64,000 nucleotides of DNA from Branchiostoma floridae (lineage: Eukaryota > Chordata > Leptocardii > Amphioxiformes > Branchiostomatidae): NCBI RefSeq assembly GCF_000003815.2, contig NC_049982.1:15048769-15112768 (forward strand), written 5' to 3'. The notes below the pieces were generated by a model. It was not told the origin of the DNA and ran no database searches. It worked only from the letters and a program-made list of their open reading frames with translations. The position numbers and the translations under genes were made by a program. Numbering within the stretch: the first letter of the stretch is position 1; the number at the start of each line of letters is the position of its first letter. This document shows positions 47,348 through 60,900 of this stretch, in pieces.

Positions 47348-50300
47348 GCTTCTGTCTGGAGTCTCTACGCTTTAGGCTGCAGATGAGCTGATATTCTAGG
47401 AAAACAGACAATGGCAGTCTGGTATCAACAACAATTTCAACTGTGTTGTTTTGTTTCCGTTCGTTTCAAAGTCACTAATGAAACAAATATAAATCGGACA
47501 GTAGCCTTTGATGGCATTATGCAGTAGATATTCAGGTACCTGTCATCGCCAATCACGTTGAACGTTTCTCTTTTGGTTTTGTCTGCTAACTGCTTCAATG
47601 TGTAATCGTGGTTTTCATTTGATGCGGGCCGAGTGCCTGACTAAAACTATAAATGAATAATAAAGCGGAGCTAAGTGGGCTCTCTTAAGGAGAGGCTATT
47701 GCTTGTAATTTGCTTCTGCCTCAACCGGAAGCCCCACTATTTCCGGGAGTTTCCCCTGTCATTTCCGGTATTTGAAACCGTTTTTTGGTAATGTCACCCA
47801 AGAAGAAGCAATTTAGTGGTGATTTAAATAAGGCGAGTAGAAAAATTTGACATTGCCAACGTTGGAAGGCTTTTTAAACGGATCGTTCTGTCAGGGTGTT
47901 CTGGGATAGCCTCCTTAGTACTAGGGCCGGTACAAGCTCCCCAGCATATATTCCTCTCCCGGCATTTTTCCTTTCCCGGGATATTTTCCTTTCCCGTCGT
48001 ATTCCCGGATAAAAATGGCGAATCGACCCACCCCAAAAAACTTACGCTAAGGCCCTAGAGACGCCGGTGAAGGAGGCTAGTTCTGAGAAAAGAAGTCCGT
48101 GGAATTTCATGTGTGGATGAGTAGCATAGTGGGCGTTCCGTCTTGATTCAGATGTGGCGTTCAGATGTGGTCAGAAATGAAGACAGCACAGCAAGACTTC
48201 CTTTTGAATTTCTCGACAAAGCTTCCGGTCCATTTATTTCACTACTTTGCTCGACGCTCAAGGGCGGCTTTGCTGTTCATTTTGCAAATGCGAACGGACG
48301 TGTAAAACGTGAATAAATGCTTTTTACGCTACAATACTTCCGTTTAAGAACCCCGTTGAATAATAGATGTCAGTCAAGGACGTAAACACTGACAATAGAA
48401 TGTACTTTCGTCAGAAACTTATCGTTAACACGTTGGTATTGGTGGGACAACATTGATGATTAAGCTACACACTGCCGTCACGTAATTTCGAATTAACCAC
48501 AGAGAGACATTTACGTTCTGGGGATAATAAAAGGGAACTTATGGATTTATAGCCAAATCCAGGTGATTTCTTCTGCCCGATTAAACCCATCCACGGACGT
48601 GCCGACTGGGTCTTTCTTCCCCTGCGTGCAGGAAACGGCTGGTAATGAATTCTTAAGCACCCTGTTCCGTATGTTTACAGTGAAGTGTTTTGTTGGGGGT
48701 CCGTCCACAGGGGTTGACGTCACGCGATCGCCAGATTGCGGCCAGGGGTTCGAGGGTGTCATCGGGTCTCCAACAGATACTGAAGCGACTTTTGCCGAAA
48801 GTAAAATAATGGTCTGCAAATCATTTCCAGTCAGGTTTTATTAAATGCATACCACACTAAAGGATACCTATAATGTGTAACCTCCTTCTCGAAAAAAAAA
48901 AACAAGATAGTTCTCAGCAATTTTGACTTTTAGCATGCCCCTTCGAGATCCCCATTTTTCACTTTAGCGCCAATCATTCTGAAATGGTGGATCACCAATT
49001 TATTCTGTCTCTTCGAATAACCGTCACTAATAATCAATCTCTTCTGCAAACAAATGAAAAACAAGCAAAAAAAAGAATTTAACCATGCATCAAAATTAAT
49101 GAAAACGCTTCTGTTTCTAAGGGAACTGAACACAAGTTACAAAAAAGCATATGGCAAGGCTCGCCGCCATCCTCAGACGGTAGATTTTATGGACAGCGCG
49201 TTCGTTGGTGGGGTTTATGAAATCGGTTCGCCCCGCTATATCGCCTGTAATGCCGCATGCCGGCGGTAACATAGCGATGCGAAGTTAAGTCACTGGGAGA
49301 CACGGCTCGTGTGCGCCCGTAATGGTGCCGCGAGAGGCACCTTTGGGCGCTGCTCTTCTTCCCAGCGGCGGTGCACGGGCACAGATTATTTATAGCGGCA
49401 GGTGTAAGCGTCATTTTGCCTGTGGCCTTTTCACCCCAATAACCGCTCTAACGCCTTACCTCGTCAAATCACCGCCTCAGAATATCCTCATCCTAAATCA
49501 GCGGCCTGACGGACGTGGCCGGTGGTCCCAGGCTTCTGTAAGGCAGGCCAGGCAGAACTCAGCGGCGGAGTGTCACAATGTGGGGACCAGCCATCTACCC
49601 GGACCGCCCCGCCCGCGCACACTACTGTCTTTGCAGATCGAAGTTGGGGGACCGCTCGGGGATGCTGCGGGGGTGGGTCCGTCTTTGACTGACTTTGTTG
49701 TAACAGAGAGGCCCTGAAGCGATAGTTAATCTTTCCCTTTTCATTATGATTGATCCATACCTCGGTAATGATATCCATATGGCACGCCGGCGAGGCAAAA
49801 CCGAACCGACACGGAAGGTACGAGACCTGAATTTGCCTGACGGAACGTTGCAGGAGAGGAGATAGAGCACGGGGTGATTGGGAAAAGCGGATATTTAAAG
49901 GACTTAGATCTACTCGGGCGTCAATCAGAGATGCAGTACAAGTGTATCCTAACGGTTGTTAGCCTTTCTTGTCACGCTGAAAATTGTTCACATCGACTGG
50001 TACATTTAGTGAATAAAATTGAGTCCTCTACTTGCGATACGAAACGGATTCTCCCCGACATGAATAGGTAATCCTGACGGATGTCAAGGGTCAGGGCGGA
50101 TCTGCTAATGGAGAAGCTAATTGACGCCGTGTAATTTCATTCCCTTCAGCTTCCCAATATTCCACAGGCGTCTCCAGCCGAGACAGGTCAGCATCCTTCC
50201 GACTGGGGAGGCACAGGAACGTGCCTGCCACCTGTTTCCACTGGATCACGGCCAGTTCTTACATCTCGTAGTTTGTAACTGATAATCTCAACCTAAAGTC

Positions 50301-53300
50301 GACCTAAAGAAGGGTTTTACAGAATGTCGTACTCACGGCGCAAAGGTAGAGTCTTAAACGGAAGTTTTTGTTAGCGTTGCCAGTCACGTATCCTTATTAA
50401 CCACCTGGGTCCTGAAAAAGTCACTCTGAGACTCGCAGTAGGGAGCCGATGTTTTCTTGTAGAGTGGCTCCGAACTCTATCAGATTCAGATTTTTGGGTT
50501 CGCGCTCTGAAACACACTGTGGGCCACAGGTGGTGTTAGGTAATCATTTTCGACGGCGTAGACGTCAAATATATCTTGGTACAAGTTTGTTCGGAGATTC
50601 ACGTTCCACCTATTTGTCGGACTAATAGGCACCAGTGAAACCGCTCGGTGAGCGCCTCGCGTAGGGCACCCCCGGCCGGAGTGTACCGGGTCCTTCCCGT
50701 TTCCCTACCATCCGCGCCTTGTCCCCTAAGACAAAGATCAACCCATCCGGATGATACCGGGAGCGTTTCGGGGTCGTTTCGGGCACAGATGCGCTGATCT
50801 CCCCAAATACCGTAACGTACCTTTCTCTGCTGATCCCCGTTGCTGTGATTTTGCCTTGCCCTAATTCGAAGTGACGAGTGTTGTTCCCAATTAACTCCAA
50901 GATCACTCAGGGAAAAACCATCCGGTGAATGTACAGGCGAATTGCTTACCCGCCTGCCGCCCCGTTCTGGAGACACGGTATGCCGGGGAATGGGCGAGAG
51001 CCGCGGCTTAACTTCGTTATGGGGAGTGCTTTCCGTGGTACAGGGTTGCAGGGTGAATTGGTCCTAATTTTTAATTCAGCGCACCCGGACTTGAAAGGCT
51101 ATTTTCTATTCGATGATTTGTCATAATTTAGGGTCGGAAACATCTCTTGCAAGCGTGGGGTAGATCCAAACGCGAGGTCACCAAGAGAGAAACATTTAAT
51201 AGACATGATCGAAAATACAGCGGACTTCAAAAATCGATTTGAAGCAATCAGCTAAATGTGTTGGTATCCTCTGGCCGATCATGCAATTGCTAGAGGGATT
51301 TTGCATTCTGAACAGGATCTAGGAGAGGGCCTTTTAATTTTTGTGCCTTTGAAGGAAGGAAGAGGGGGCAGAATCAAATTCCTGTATTTGAGTTTCTGTT
51401 GACATGAAATTATAACTTACCGATCACATTTCTAACAGGTCATGTCTCCCCAAAAGGCCGCGTGGTCGCGTGGTCTGTGATCGGCGCTCGGTTCGATGGT
51501 ATCGATTTTTTTAGTTTTCAAAGGAGAAAATGAAGGAGAAGCTACTAGGAGGACAAAGATGTGGGCCCGTCGCAACAGTTGCTGCGTTTTTTCCACAGAA
51601 ATGATTTTGTTCGATATTGAAACGAGTGTTGACAGGGTTAAGGGCGTAAACCACGTTAGTATAGGTGACAAAACTGGCGTACAGAGCAACTGCGTTGTTA
51701 CGATGTCACTTAGGATGTACCAAACTAATCCAACCTGGTCATACTACGTCTTTAGAAAAGTGCGACTAAACATTATATTACCACTAGCAGTAAGCATTGT
51801 TAGTAACAGATCGATAAATTGCATTATAGCCACGTTTTTCACTTAAATGTTGATTATACACAAATTTGCAAATTGCAAAACGTCTCTAAATCTCTCTTAT
51901 GTGGTCTGTGGAAATTAAACTTTTGCAAGCTATAATTCTGGTCTACTGGCTTCGCAACTCGCGAAACTGCCGAACCAAGTACATATTCCTTTCACTGCCT
52001 CATGTCAGAATTATTCAGAATGAGCCGATTACGCGTCGGACCAAGTTCAAACAAAATACCAATGTACAACGGGCATTGCTATAGTTCTAAGGCTGGCATT
52101 CAATTTAGAAGGATCGGACTATTTGCATCGTCCTGTGGAAATGTGTAGAAACGATCTGGAATTTATAGAGAATAATATGCCGATTTTTGAAACATTATGA
52201 GAGGATCGTTCATCTTTCGTTACAGTTTATCATATAACACAAAGCGACATTTCGTCGATAAGAAAACGAAGTCAACCATGTCTTCTAATAAGGCTGGATT
52301 GGAAGGTATCTAAGTGGAATATATCTTGTCACTGCATGACCTAGATATGTTAATCCTTTGTCGCGCAAGACGATTCAATTACTAGATTATGGAGAGGTAC
52401 GGATATGTGCGGGGGGTAGTAGGGGTTCAGTCGGTAGCAATCTTGTTTCTGGATCACATGGTGGTAGATTCAAGTCTTTGTCGTTGTTCTGAGGCCCGAT
52501 TAGCACGCTATGTACAGGTAGGGGTTACAGGCCTTGAGAGTGAATGATTTAACGGTAGGCCCCGTCTGTGAGGAGACCGACTCTATAGAACTGCATACTC
52601 TGGTGTGTGACTGTCCGAACGAGCCAGCTCCTAACTCGATCTAATTCATGTACATGTGGCGGTTTGCCAGTTCTGATATGTGCATGTTTGCTTATCCACA
52701 CACACCCGTCGCTTGCAACAGACACAGTATAGGACCAACACGGTCGTATGTCTTCAACAAGGCAAGCAATTTTTGCCACTTGTTTCACAGGTCTCATTCT
52801 CGTGTCTATACAAGCTGTCAGATAATTGTGATCCATCTGTGATCTGTGATAAGTAAACAAATATGGCAAGACATGGCAAATCAAGTTGAATGCTGAAGAA
52901 AACAAGACAAAGCAAGTTCCCATGTCGCTGTTGTAGATAGGGTAGATAGGTACTTCTCCGTGGTGCTGAAATGACGGATGTTGTACAATCATAAACGTAA
53001 TCTCGGTGCAGAAACATGTACAGATCGAGCACCGGGCCATGTTTCATTTAACCAGGTGCCTCCAGTACACCTGTAATTTCTAATCTAAAAAACGACGGCA
53101 AACTGCAAACTAACTGTGAAAGGCAAGGAAAATACTCATCAAAGGATACTTTAGTTGAAGTCTACATTTGTGAGTTTGAAAGACGTCAGGAAATAATATG
53201 TAACCAAGGATAAAAATGTATTGTAACAATCTATGACATATTCGGTGCATGGCCGACCCAAAACCTGAAGGTCAGTGACCCCAAGCTGGCGCGTGCGTCT

Positions 53301-54761
53301 GCATATCTGGATCGGCTGTTTAACATGCACCCCACGGCGCCTGGTTACACGCGCCTATTCAGGAGAGGGTGCAGACGTTTCATCCAATGTAGGGGATATG
53401 TCTATTGAGTTTATGCACTGCATTGTTGAATGTATATCATGATACGAGGAAATAGAACCTTCATAAGAATTACATACAAAACACATAAGATCATAGCTAC
53501 ATCAGAAGTTACATGAGTGTTCAACATGAAATAAAGAGAGCTGAAATTGTGTTTCATGCTCCAGGAACCTACATTGTCAAATGTCCTTGAAATCTGTCAC
53601 CAACGGATACGTCAGTCGGCAAAGTGATGAATTAGTTTTATCAGGTTTTATTTGAAGAAGCGAGAGATGCGCCGATTAAATCCAACCCCCTGTCGATGTA
53701 ACAGTCATCAGTATCCGTTAAATGATTTCTGATGTTCATGCTTTGTCAAAGGCCCTGAAAACAAGTCAGTTTCACTGTATTGCTGAGTGAGTGAAGGCTG
53801 TCGGCTTCGAATTCTTAAAGTTTTATGAAGCTCAAAGAATTTTGTTTCAGTTTCAGTCAGAATACCGGACGTCATTAATATGATATGTTTTAAGTACCGA
53901 ATGACACGTGGCTTTAACTGAGCAAACCGTGAGAGTTGTCGCTTTCCACTCGAGACCCACGGGTTTGTGACTCTGATTGCACTTTGGATAGCCCGGCTCA
54001 CCTGATGAAAGCTCGACAAGCTCTACATTATCTAAATTTATATTATATTCTAGGAGGATGTTATTGGTCTGCAAGTGTCGCGGTGGAAGTAGTGACTCCG
54101 TGTGGGGCCAAGGGGTTCTGTAAAGAGACTATCCATTGGAACATATGGTGGAAATGGTCGATCATTTCAGTACACATCGACACTTCAAGTTTTCATTCCA
54201 ATTACAAAGCTAAATTTGTCATATTTGTAAAAGTAAAAGTAAAAAAAAATCAGGTGTAAACATTGTAAACTACTACCGTCAAATGATGTATCCACCCAAA
54301 GCATACTGCTATTTCTAACCTTTCTGTTCTTTGCTTGTTTTGAATTGGAGATCGCATCGCAGAAAAGAACCAAAAGTCTAAAAAGTAGGCTTATTGAGAC
54401 AATCGCGTTATTGCTATGTTGCAGTATTACCTGCATGGACTCCACTGAAACCAGCTTATATCAATATGATGTCTCCCGAAATATTTGAGCGCAAAATGCT
54501 CACTAAAACATTTGAGATCTCGCGACAGACTAATTTTATCTTGTTACAGGATTATAGTAATGTAGGACCAAACAGCAGGTTATTCTCAGTCCATTTATTC
54601 ATTAGTGAGGCGAGCTCCTAATTCTGTGGATCCTTTCTACGCGGCGCGGCACTAAGCAGGGAGGATATGTTCACGTCAGACGTCTTGCCGGGTTCATGTG
54701 AGGAGAATATTCAATATTTTTCGAAACACGATATCTACACAAGGACAAAAGGCTAATAAAG

Positions 54762-54790
<29 letters not shown>
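54762..54790. repeat. (TA)n microsatellite
   Basis: About 14 TA dinucleotides. Confidence 0.95.
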
Positions 54791-54794
<4 letters not shown>

Positions 54795-55487
54795 CATCTA
54801 GTACACAGTGGGCACGCGAAAGGGTTGTAAAATCATGATGTGACTGCAGATCAAATGTCCTCCTCGCTTTCGGCTTGGGAGGCTCGAAGCGCACCCATGC
54901 GAAGTTGGGTGGTAGTGCCATTCCTGATTTTAGCAGAGGTTAGATACCAAAGTAACCTGACTGCAGAATTCATATGCTTGATTTATTAGTCCGGTAAAAC
55001 ATTTTAATTCTGAAACAGCACTTTTTAAATGAGTGGAGTAAGGGAATACATCTCATTCTGCTTTTATGTGGTGTCACACTATCCATAAAAATGATGTGGA
55101 GATGTATAGCATGCTCTACGCAGTGCATGTGTGCGAGTTGGACTTACCTTTATACGTAAAATAAAACCCATTTGTACCATCAGTGGGGGTGGTCGACCAA
55201 ATGCCATCAAATGTAACCAATTTTCTAAATGGCACGTGCATTTTGTGACAATTCGGCTTCAAAATAACATATCTTGCTTTAGTTGGCTTAACTACGGCAT
55301 GTAAATACGGGAAACTTTGGAAAAATTATAACTATAACGAGAACAGAAATTTAAAACGAAAGGAGAGCCCCATGGAATGATGTGGAGATGTATAGCAGCG
55401 TTCTTGTAATAATATGCCATATGTCCACAGGTGCGAGACTGGCTTTCGTCTATGATACATACAAGAATATAAAGTAAGGCACCTTAC

Positions 55488-57124
55488 CTGAGGTTTTCGG
55501 CTGTGGCACGTCGAAAGAGAAGGCGAACCTTGGAGATGGTGGCGGGTTCTCCACCGAGCGCTCTATAGGAGATGAATGCATTCGCCTTCTCCATTCCAGC
55601 TTGGTCTTCGATTTGTTGTTTCCCACCGCCGCGCCAGGAGGCGCTGTTGACGTGCTCCCAACCGACGAGCTGGTGTCGCTGGTGGAAGCCATGGCAGTGG
55701 AGACGGTGATGTCTGAACTGGCCACGGATCCGTTGCTAGCTCCCGTAGGGCAAGAAGAGGTTGCTACGGGCAGGGAGAGGGTGCTGCCTTGTGGAGAAAC
55801 ACCCGTCCCTGCTACCACTGTCGTCTCCACACCCATGGTCACGGGGGCTTGAGTAGAAGTAGGATTTTGCCTGTCGCTTATAGAGATTGAGGGTTCGCTG
55901 ATGGTGGATTCGGAAAGGGAAGCAGTTCCATTTCCGGCTATTTCCCCTTCTGGTGCGGCTGAATCCGGACCTGGTTGCGACTGGTCGGGCTCCTTCTGCG
56001 TGGGTTCAGTTCTGTTGACAGTAGCCGGTGGTTTGGAGCCGTTACTTGACTGGGATTGCTCCGACTCCGAAGTGGTTGCGGTTTTCCCGGCGTCGGAAGC
56101 GCTACTTGAGGTACCAGAGCTTTTGGGTGCATGGTTCTCTCCTGGCATGGTATTGGCGACGGTCTTGGCGCAAGCGCGTGAAAGAGAGCTAACTACTGCA
56201 GTCGTAGTGGACGAAGTGCTTCCGTAAGATCGCGAAATGAAACCAGAATCTGTAATAGACCTGTAATCCCCGCTCAGCACTCCTTCTGAACAGTCCGATA
56301 GCCTGTACTCCCCGCTGAGAATCCCTGTCCCTTCCCCTAGTGGGTCGGCGAGTGGCCCGTTTCGTATGCCAGCAGCTACTGCGGATTGTACATCCGGGGC
56401 TCTTCCAACATGGCTCCTTCCCAGACTCTCCTGTCCAGAGTAGCTCGCTGAAACAAGAGCAACAGTCGTGATTTTCTCTCCAAACACCTGTCCCCCGCAC
56501 ACCTGCGGGTTGGCGATCACCTGGCCACACACCTGCGCGTTGTTCCCCGTGGTAATGTCGGTGAGCACGCTGTCACCAACGCGCGATTTCCAGGGGCTGA
56601 AAGTCTTGTGCCGCTCGGGCGCGGGCGCACTGCTCACCAGACCCACTACACCCTTTGCAGTCGACGTCCGAGAGGGTGAGTCTCGGGCAGAGTCGCCTTC
56701 AACACACCTTAGTGGGGAAGAGTTCTTCACTTTTCCGTCCTTGTCAGACACGATATTGTTCCTGTCTATTGTCTTCCCGACCTTCTGAGATGACCCCGGA
56801 TGCTTATTTCCTCCATGACTGTTTTTACCGGGCGCCACCATCTGACAAGGGGCGCCATTTCCTTTTGTGATGGCCTTCTCAGGAGTTGTCCCGCGGCTGC
56901 CTCGTCCTTCGCTTTCTTTAATGTCCCCTCGTTTGGAATCTCCCGCCTTTTTACCCTTGTTGGCACCGTGCGCTTGCGTAGGAGGTATCTTTCCCTTCCC
57001 TGCGGCCTTTGTAGTCGGTTTTGCAGTCGGTTTTGCAGGTGCCTTTGCGTTTGCACTTACAGACGACACTGCGGCGATTTCCGGTGACTTAAGCTTCTTG
57101 TCCCCTTGGGCCTGCTTACTCATG
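55488..57124 (-). CDS. Long Ser/Thr/Ala-rich disordered coding exon, probable N-terminus of the TRIM-NHL gene
   Basis: The frame starts at ATG 57123 (MSKQAQGDKKLKSPE), one base after an acceptor-like cttctacagccccag. It runs 545 codons to a good donor (cctcag|gtaagg) in phase 1, without a stop. The product is low-complexity: an N-terminal Lys/Ala/Pro-rich basic part, then a Ser/Thr/Gly-rich middle. It ends in a more structured-looking stretch containing KTKLEWRRRMHSSPIERS and PPPSPRFAFSFDVPQP. I recognise no domain. It needs a 3' exon starting in phase 1, and the TRIM-NHL exon at 43169 needs exactly such a 5' exon. Joined at a Gly codon, they would give about 1205 residues. The further open codons upstream of the ATG lie before the acceptor and are probably not coding. 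That the exon is real is likely; the link is inference. Confidence 0.7.
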
Positions 57125-57785
57125 CTGGGGCTGTAGAAGACAGATGAAAAATAGTCAAAATTCAGACAGAAACCACAAATCAACTTCATACAGTCAACGC
57201 ACGACTGTGAAAAACCTCATGAAATAACAACATGGCCTTCAAATTGATGCGTGCTGAGTTTTCACGCACACACAAACACTCACACATTGACAAACACATA
57301 CACCACGTGGGCTTATTCTCTGTCTTTCCTTTGATGCTCAAGGGAACAAATGGTGAACAGAATGTGTCAGTTGCCCAGTTCCCGCCTGCTGATCAAGTAG
57401 CAAAATGTTCTGTTCCCGTCCTTTCATTCACAGCAAAGATACATATACTGATCAGAATCTGTCTCAGACTAAGGAATGGTTTCACACGTCCATTGGTCAG
57501 AGATGGGAGAAAGGAAAGATAGGAGGCAGTAGTTTATTTCCGGCGGATGTTAAAACGGAAGCGCAACTATGTTATTTGCTGTGACGTAAAAGCAGACTGG
57601 TACTAATTACGAGTTCTTAAGGGATTTCGCCAGAGAACAATGTGACGTACACAGCCATGTTCCGCGCGTAACCTTGCTAGTGTTAATAACCCCTCGCGCG
57701 TCCATGTCCTAGGCTCTATCTTGCGTTATCTTACGTGACTAGCATGAAGGCGCTCGAGACCTTGGCGCCGGTTCAAACCGGATGA

Positions 57786-57957
57786 GCGTGACGTCACGAA
57801 ACCATTATGTGTGCTCGTCGGAAATTATCTCTAAGAATGTGACAATCAAAGAGCCCCGAATGTCAGCCATACATACAATACTAACAGGACAAGGTCACGT
57901 GATGCCAGGCGGTGCTTTAATCTCCTATAACGATATGATCAAGAACTGTCACGTGAT
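57786..57957. promoter_or_regulatory. CRE and two E-boxes upstream of the disordered exon
   Basis: GTGACGTCAC at 57788-57797 contains the palindromic full CRE TGACGTCA. GTCACGTGAT occurs at 57894-57903 and 57948-57957, USF/TFEB/Myc-type CACGTG sites in the same context 54 bp apart. They lie 0.66-0.83 kb upstream of the minus-strand exon at 55488-57124 and could belong to its promoter. No transcription start can be placed. Confidence 0.35.
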
Positions 57958-60900
57958 CGCATCACCGGGGAGACGGAAACAAGAAGCTGTGCTATAAATA
58001 GATGAAACGCAGACGATCCCGTCGATGTTGACTGCTGGAGCTCATTAGGAAAATTGCCAGGCGGACACGCCCTGTACTAGCGATTAGGATTACAAATGTA
58101 ATCGATAATCACCTGTCCAACAAAGATCTGCAGGAGTGTCACGTCGGGTACGGCAGAAGACAACATGCTGAATTTTCCATTACAGAGACGTTATTGTACA
58201 TGTAACTATCGTCAGACTAGGTTTACAAGTTGAACTTTGACCAGTACGGTCCTCATGCTTCCTCAAGTAGAACATAGGAGTTTGTCGTATTTTGTTACAC
58301 AATTTTAGAACCATTACTTTGATGCTCCTAGTCATATACTCAGAATGGCGTACAGGGTTTCTGTTCTCTTTCGACATGAAACCATCGTATTTTTGTCCAA
58401 GAAATAAAGAAACAGATCCAGAATCGAAAACCAAGCTGTCAGTAGACAAGTTGTCTTAATACGCAGTATCAGTGAGACTGTGAAGGGTCACCATACACGC
58501 GCGCGGAAAACTTATGTCCTCCTTTAAACAATTTTGACCATTAATATTAGATTTTTCATTGAATCATTCTGCAGCGGCCGACTGGCCTCTGAAATAAGTG
58601 CCCTAGACACCCAGTGGGTAGTCAAGCAAAGTAAGCGGTTGGCCTCTACTGGGATGAAAAATTGCAACATACCTGGGCAGACTCGCAGATGTGCAGATAT
58701 TACTGTTGTACAAAAGATGAATTATGGAATATAATGCTATTCACTATGTAGCTCTTCCATTAGAAGATATTGATCATCCAGAGAGCCAACAAGAGCAACA
58801 ACCCACCGAATGCGCCTATTGATAACGTAGAGGGAATCAGAGGTCCAACAGAAAGCCTTTCATATTCAATAAGGTCGACTGGGCTTGAGCACTTCTCACA
58901 GTCAACAGTGACTACTCACAGAACAACGAATCAACAAAGAAGTGACACCTACAGTATGTGTTTTACAGGTTTCTTTACAAGCGCCGCGCAAGCTACAAAT
59001 TCGTGACTCTGCAAGTTGGTAGCGACTTACGGTTGTGCGGTGGCGATGGAGATGATCTACCGGCAGTCGCTCCAATTATGCACCGTTTGGTGATCTCATT
59101 CTGAGAGCTACAAATTGACCATGTGTAGTGGGAAACACGTAACGCCTCCCGTACATGGCAGGGTGTACCGGAGTGAGACCGGAGGGAGCCTCGGTAAGCA
59201 CCCGCCGTGACGACATCCGTCTTATCAGCCGCGCGGATGATGGGGCTGTGACGTGGGCAGGAGCTTCGTGAGATGATGGCGATTTGCGCAAGATTTTCCG
59301 AGTAATAAAGTTTTCTCTTCTGGCGCGAGTGGCGCATTAAATTGATTGTATCATGTAGGTCATCACCAGTACATGGTATGGTATCACATAACGTGCCCTT
59401 CAGAAGTACGGACAGCCGACGGGCCGCAGAAAGGATAGTCACTACACGATAGACGAAAGAAGCTTCGGTTAAACAATATCAGCATTCACTACAGAATGTC
59501 TTAAGTTGACCAAATGTTTCTTAACGTACGGTGCGTTTGGATGTACTGCTCCTCACCCCAGCCCAACGCAATGTAAACCTACAATCCTGGGAAGCTGAGC
59601 ATTAGATACTATGTCATTAAAATATTCAACATGCATTTGTTTGGGGAGAGTAACACAAGTAGTTAATTTCAAATTTTAATTTCAATTGATACCTTCATCT
59701 GTAAGTATGCTAAAACTTAGTGTTTTACACGTTTCACATTGTCGACGACTAACAATACATATTTGCTCCTGGGGGACACCTCCCTTCAGACGTTTAGTAT
59801 GCACACGCACTTACCTAACTAATGTTACCTATCTAACGCTAGAGAGGGTGTAGGAATGAAAGACAGTAACAAATACAACTCAAACGGAATTAGCAGGCGG
59901 TAATGTGCTCATGTGATATTTTGATAATTTCCACAACTTTTTTTATTGCTGTATTGGTTGCCAGTGGACTTTTTGATTGTCAAATAATGATGCCCAGCTG
60001 TTGAGCGTTCTTTTCGGCATCAATCAGTTAGAGTTAATGTTTTGAATTTGGCTGCATGTCGGTGCCAATGGACAACATTTTCGTAAATGATGTCCGTGTG
60101 GCAAAATCGACTTTGATTACCTGGAGCTTTCACTCTGATTCTGATCATGTCAAACACAGTGGGTTATCGGTTCCTTTGAAAGAGGGAGAAAGAGAAAATT
60201 ATCTCCTCTTCAATAGATCATAGTGCCTACGAGCAAGTGCTTAACGCATCTGACATTTTGCTTTCAGATAGAATACGTAAATTTTCCTACAGGCTGTACA
60301 GCAGGGATTAGAATATATCTCCAGATGTATTCTTACTTAAGTACAAGCATAAAGAACGGATTATTGTACGTAGAGAGAATACTCAGCGCTATAAATGCGA
60401 AGTTGTGTATCTAAATCAGTATGATTTTGATTCGATACATTGAGTAACCGTATCCTAGATAGTGCAGACGCTCCATCCTGTACCCCAGACGTTCTCACCT
60501 ATACAGGCCCCTAATGTGCATCGCATCGGTGAACACTTGACATAAAACATTCCGCTTCGGGCCCGACTAAAAACCGCTTCTGTCTCTGAGACATGGAGGC
60601 CGCAGGTTTATCTCTGTAGTACACTGTTATCTCTGCGCGGTGGGAGGTATCTCGTTCAGGTAAATATGGTCGGTGGGTGTCGGATTACAGCTCGAGAGGT
60701 GCCGTGTGCAGACAATAGTTACTGCATGAGGTGGGCCGCGCGGGGAAGACTTATTTCCTTAATAAAAACTGGAGGATATCGCATATATACTTTGTACAAG
60801 AAGTTCAGACGTAGAAATAGCATATTCCAGATGGATATGGAATTATCACAACCTTCGTTGCCCGTTGATTCTTTCTAGTTTGTGTAAACACAGACCACAC

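Larger units (their letters stand above)
43170..55487 (-). other. Long non-coding stretch: probable intron between the disordered exon and the TRIM-NHL exon
   Basis: 12.3 kb without a recognised exon on the minus strand. If the flanking exons are separate genes, this is intergenic. The largest open frames (44606-45241, 46462-46932 and 52549-53040, all minus) show no domain and no splice context. It contains a 25-bp tandem repeat at 47278, a TA microsatellite at 54762 and a possible secreted-peptide frame at 45072 on the plus strand. Confidence 0.45.

Noticed and set aside
52425-52515. Possible tRNA or SINE on the plus strand
   Set aside because: Only loose A- and B-box resemblance; no cloverleaf can be drawn by eye.
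52549-53040. 163-codon open frame on the minus strand
   Set aside because: No known motif; composition resembles surrounding non-coding DNA.
57124-57189. Extra 22 codons at the start of the 55.5-57.2 kb frame
   Set aside because: They lie upstream of an acceptor-like cttctacagccccag and read like intron sequence; ATG 57123 is preferred.
58993-59442. 149-codon open frame on the minus strand
   Set aside because: No similarity or splice signals recognised.
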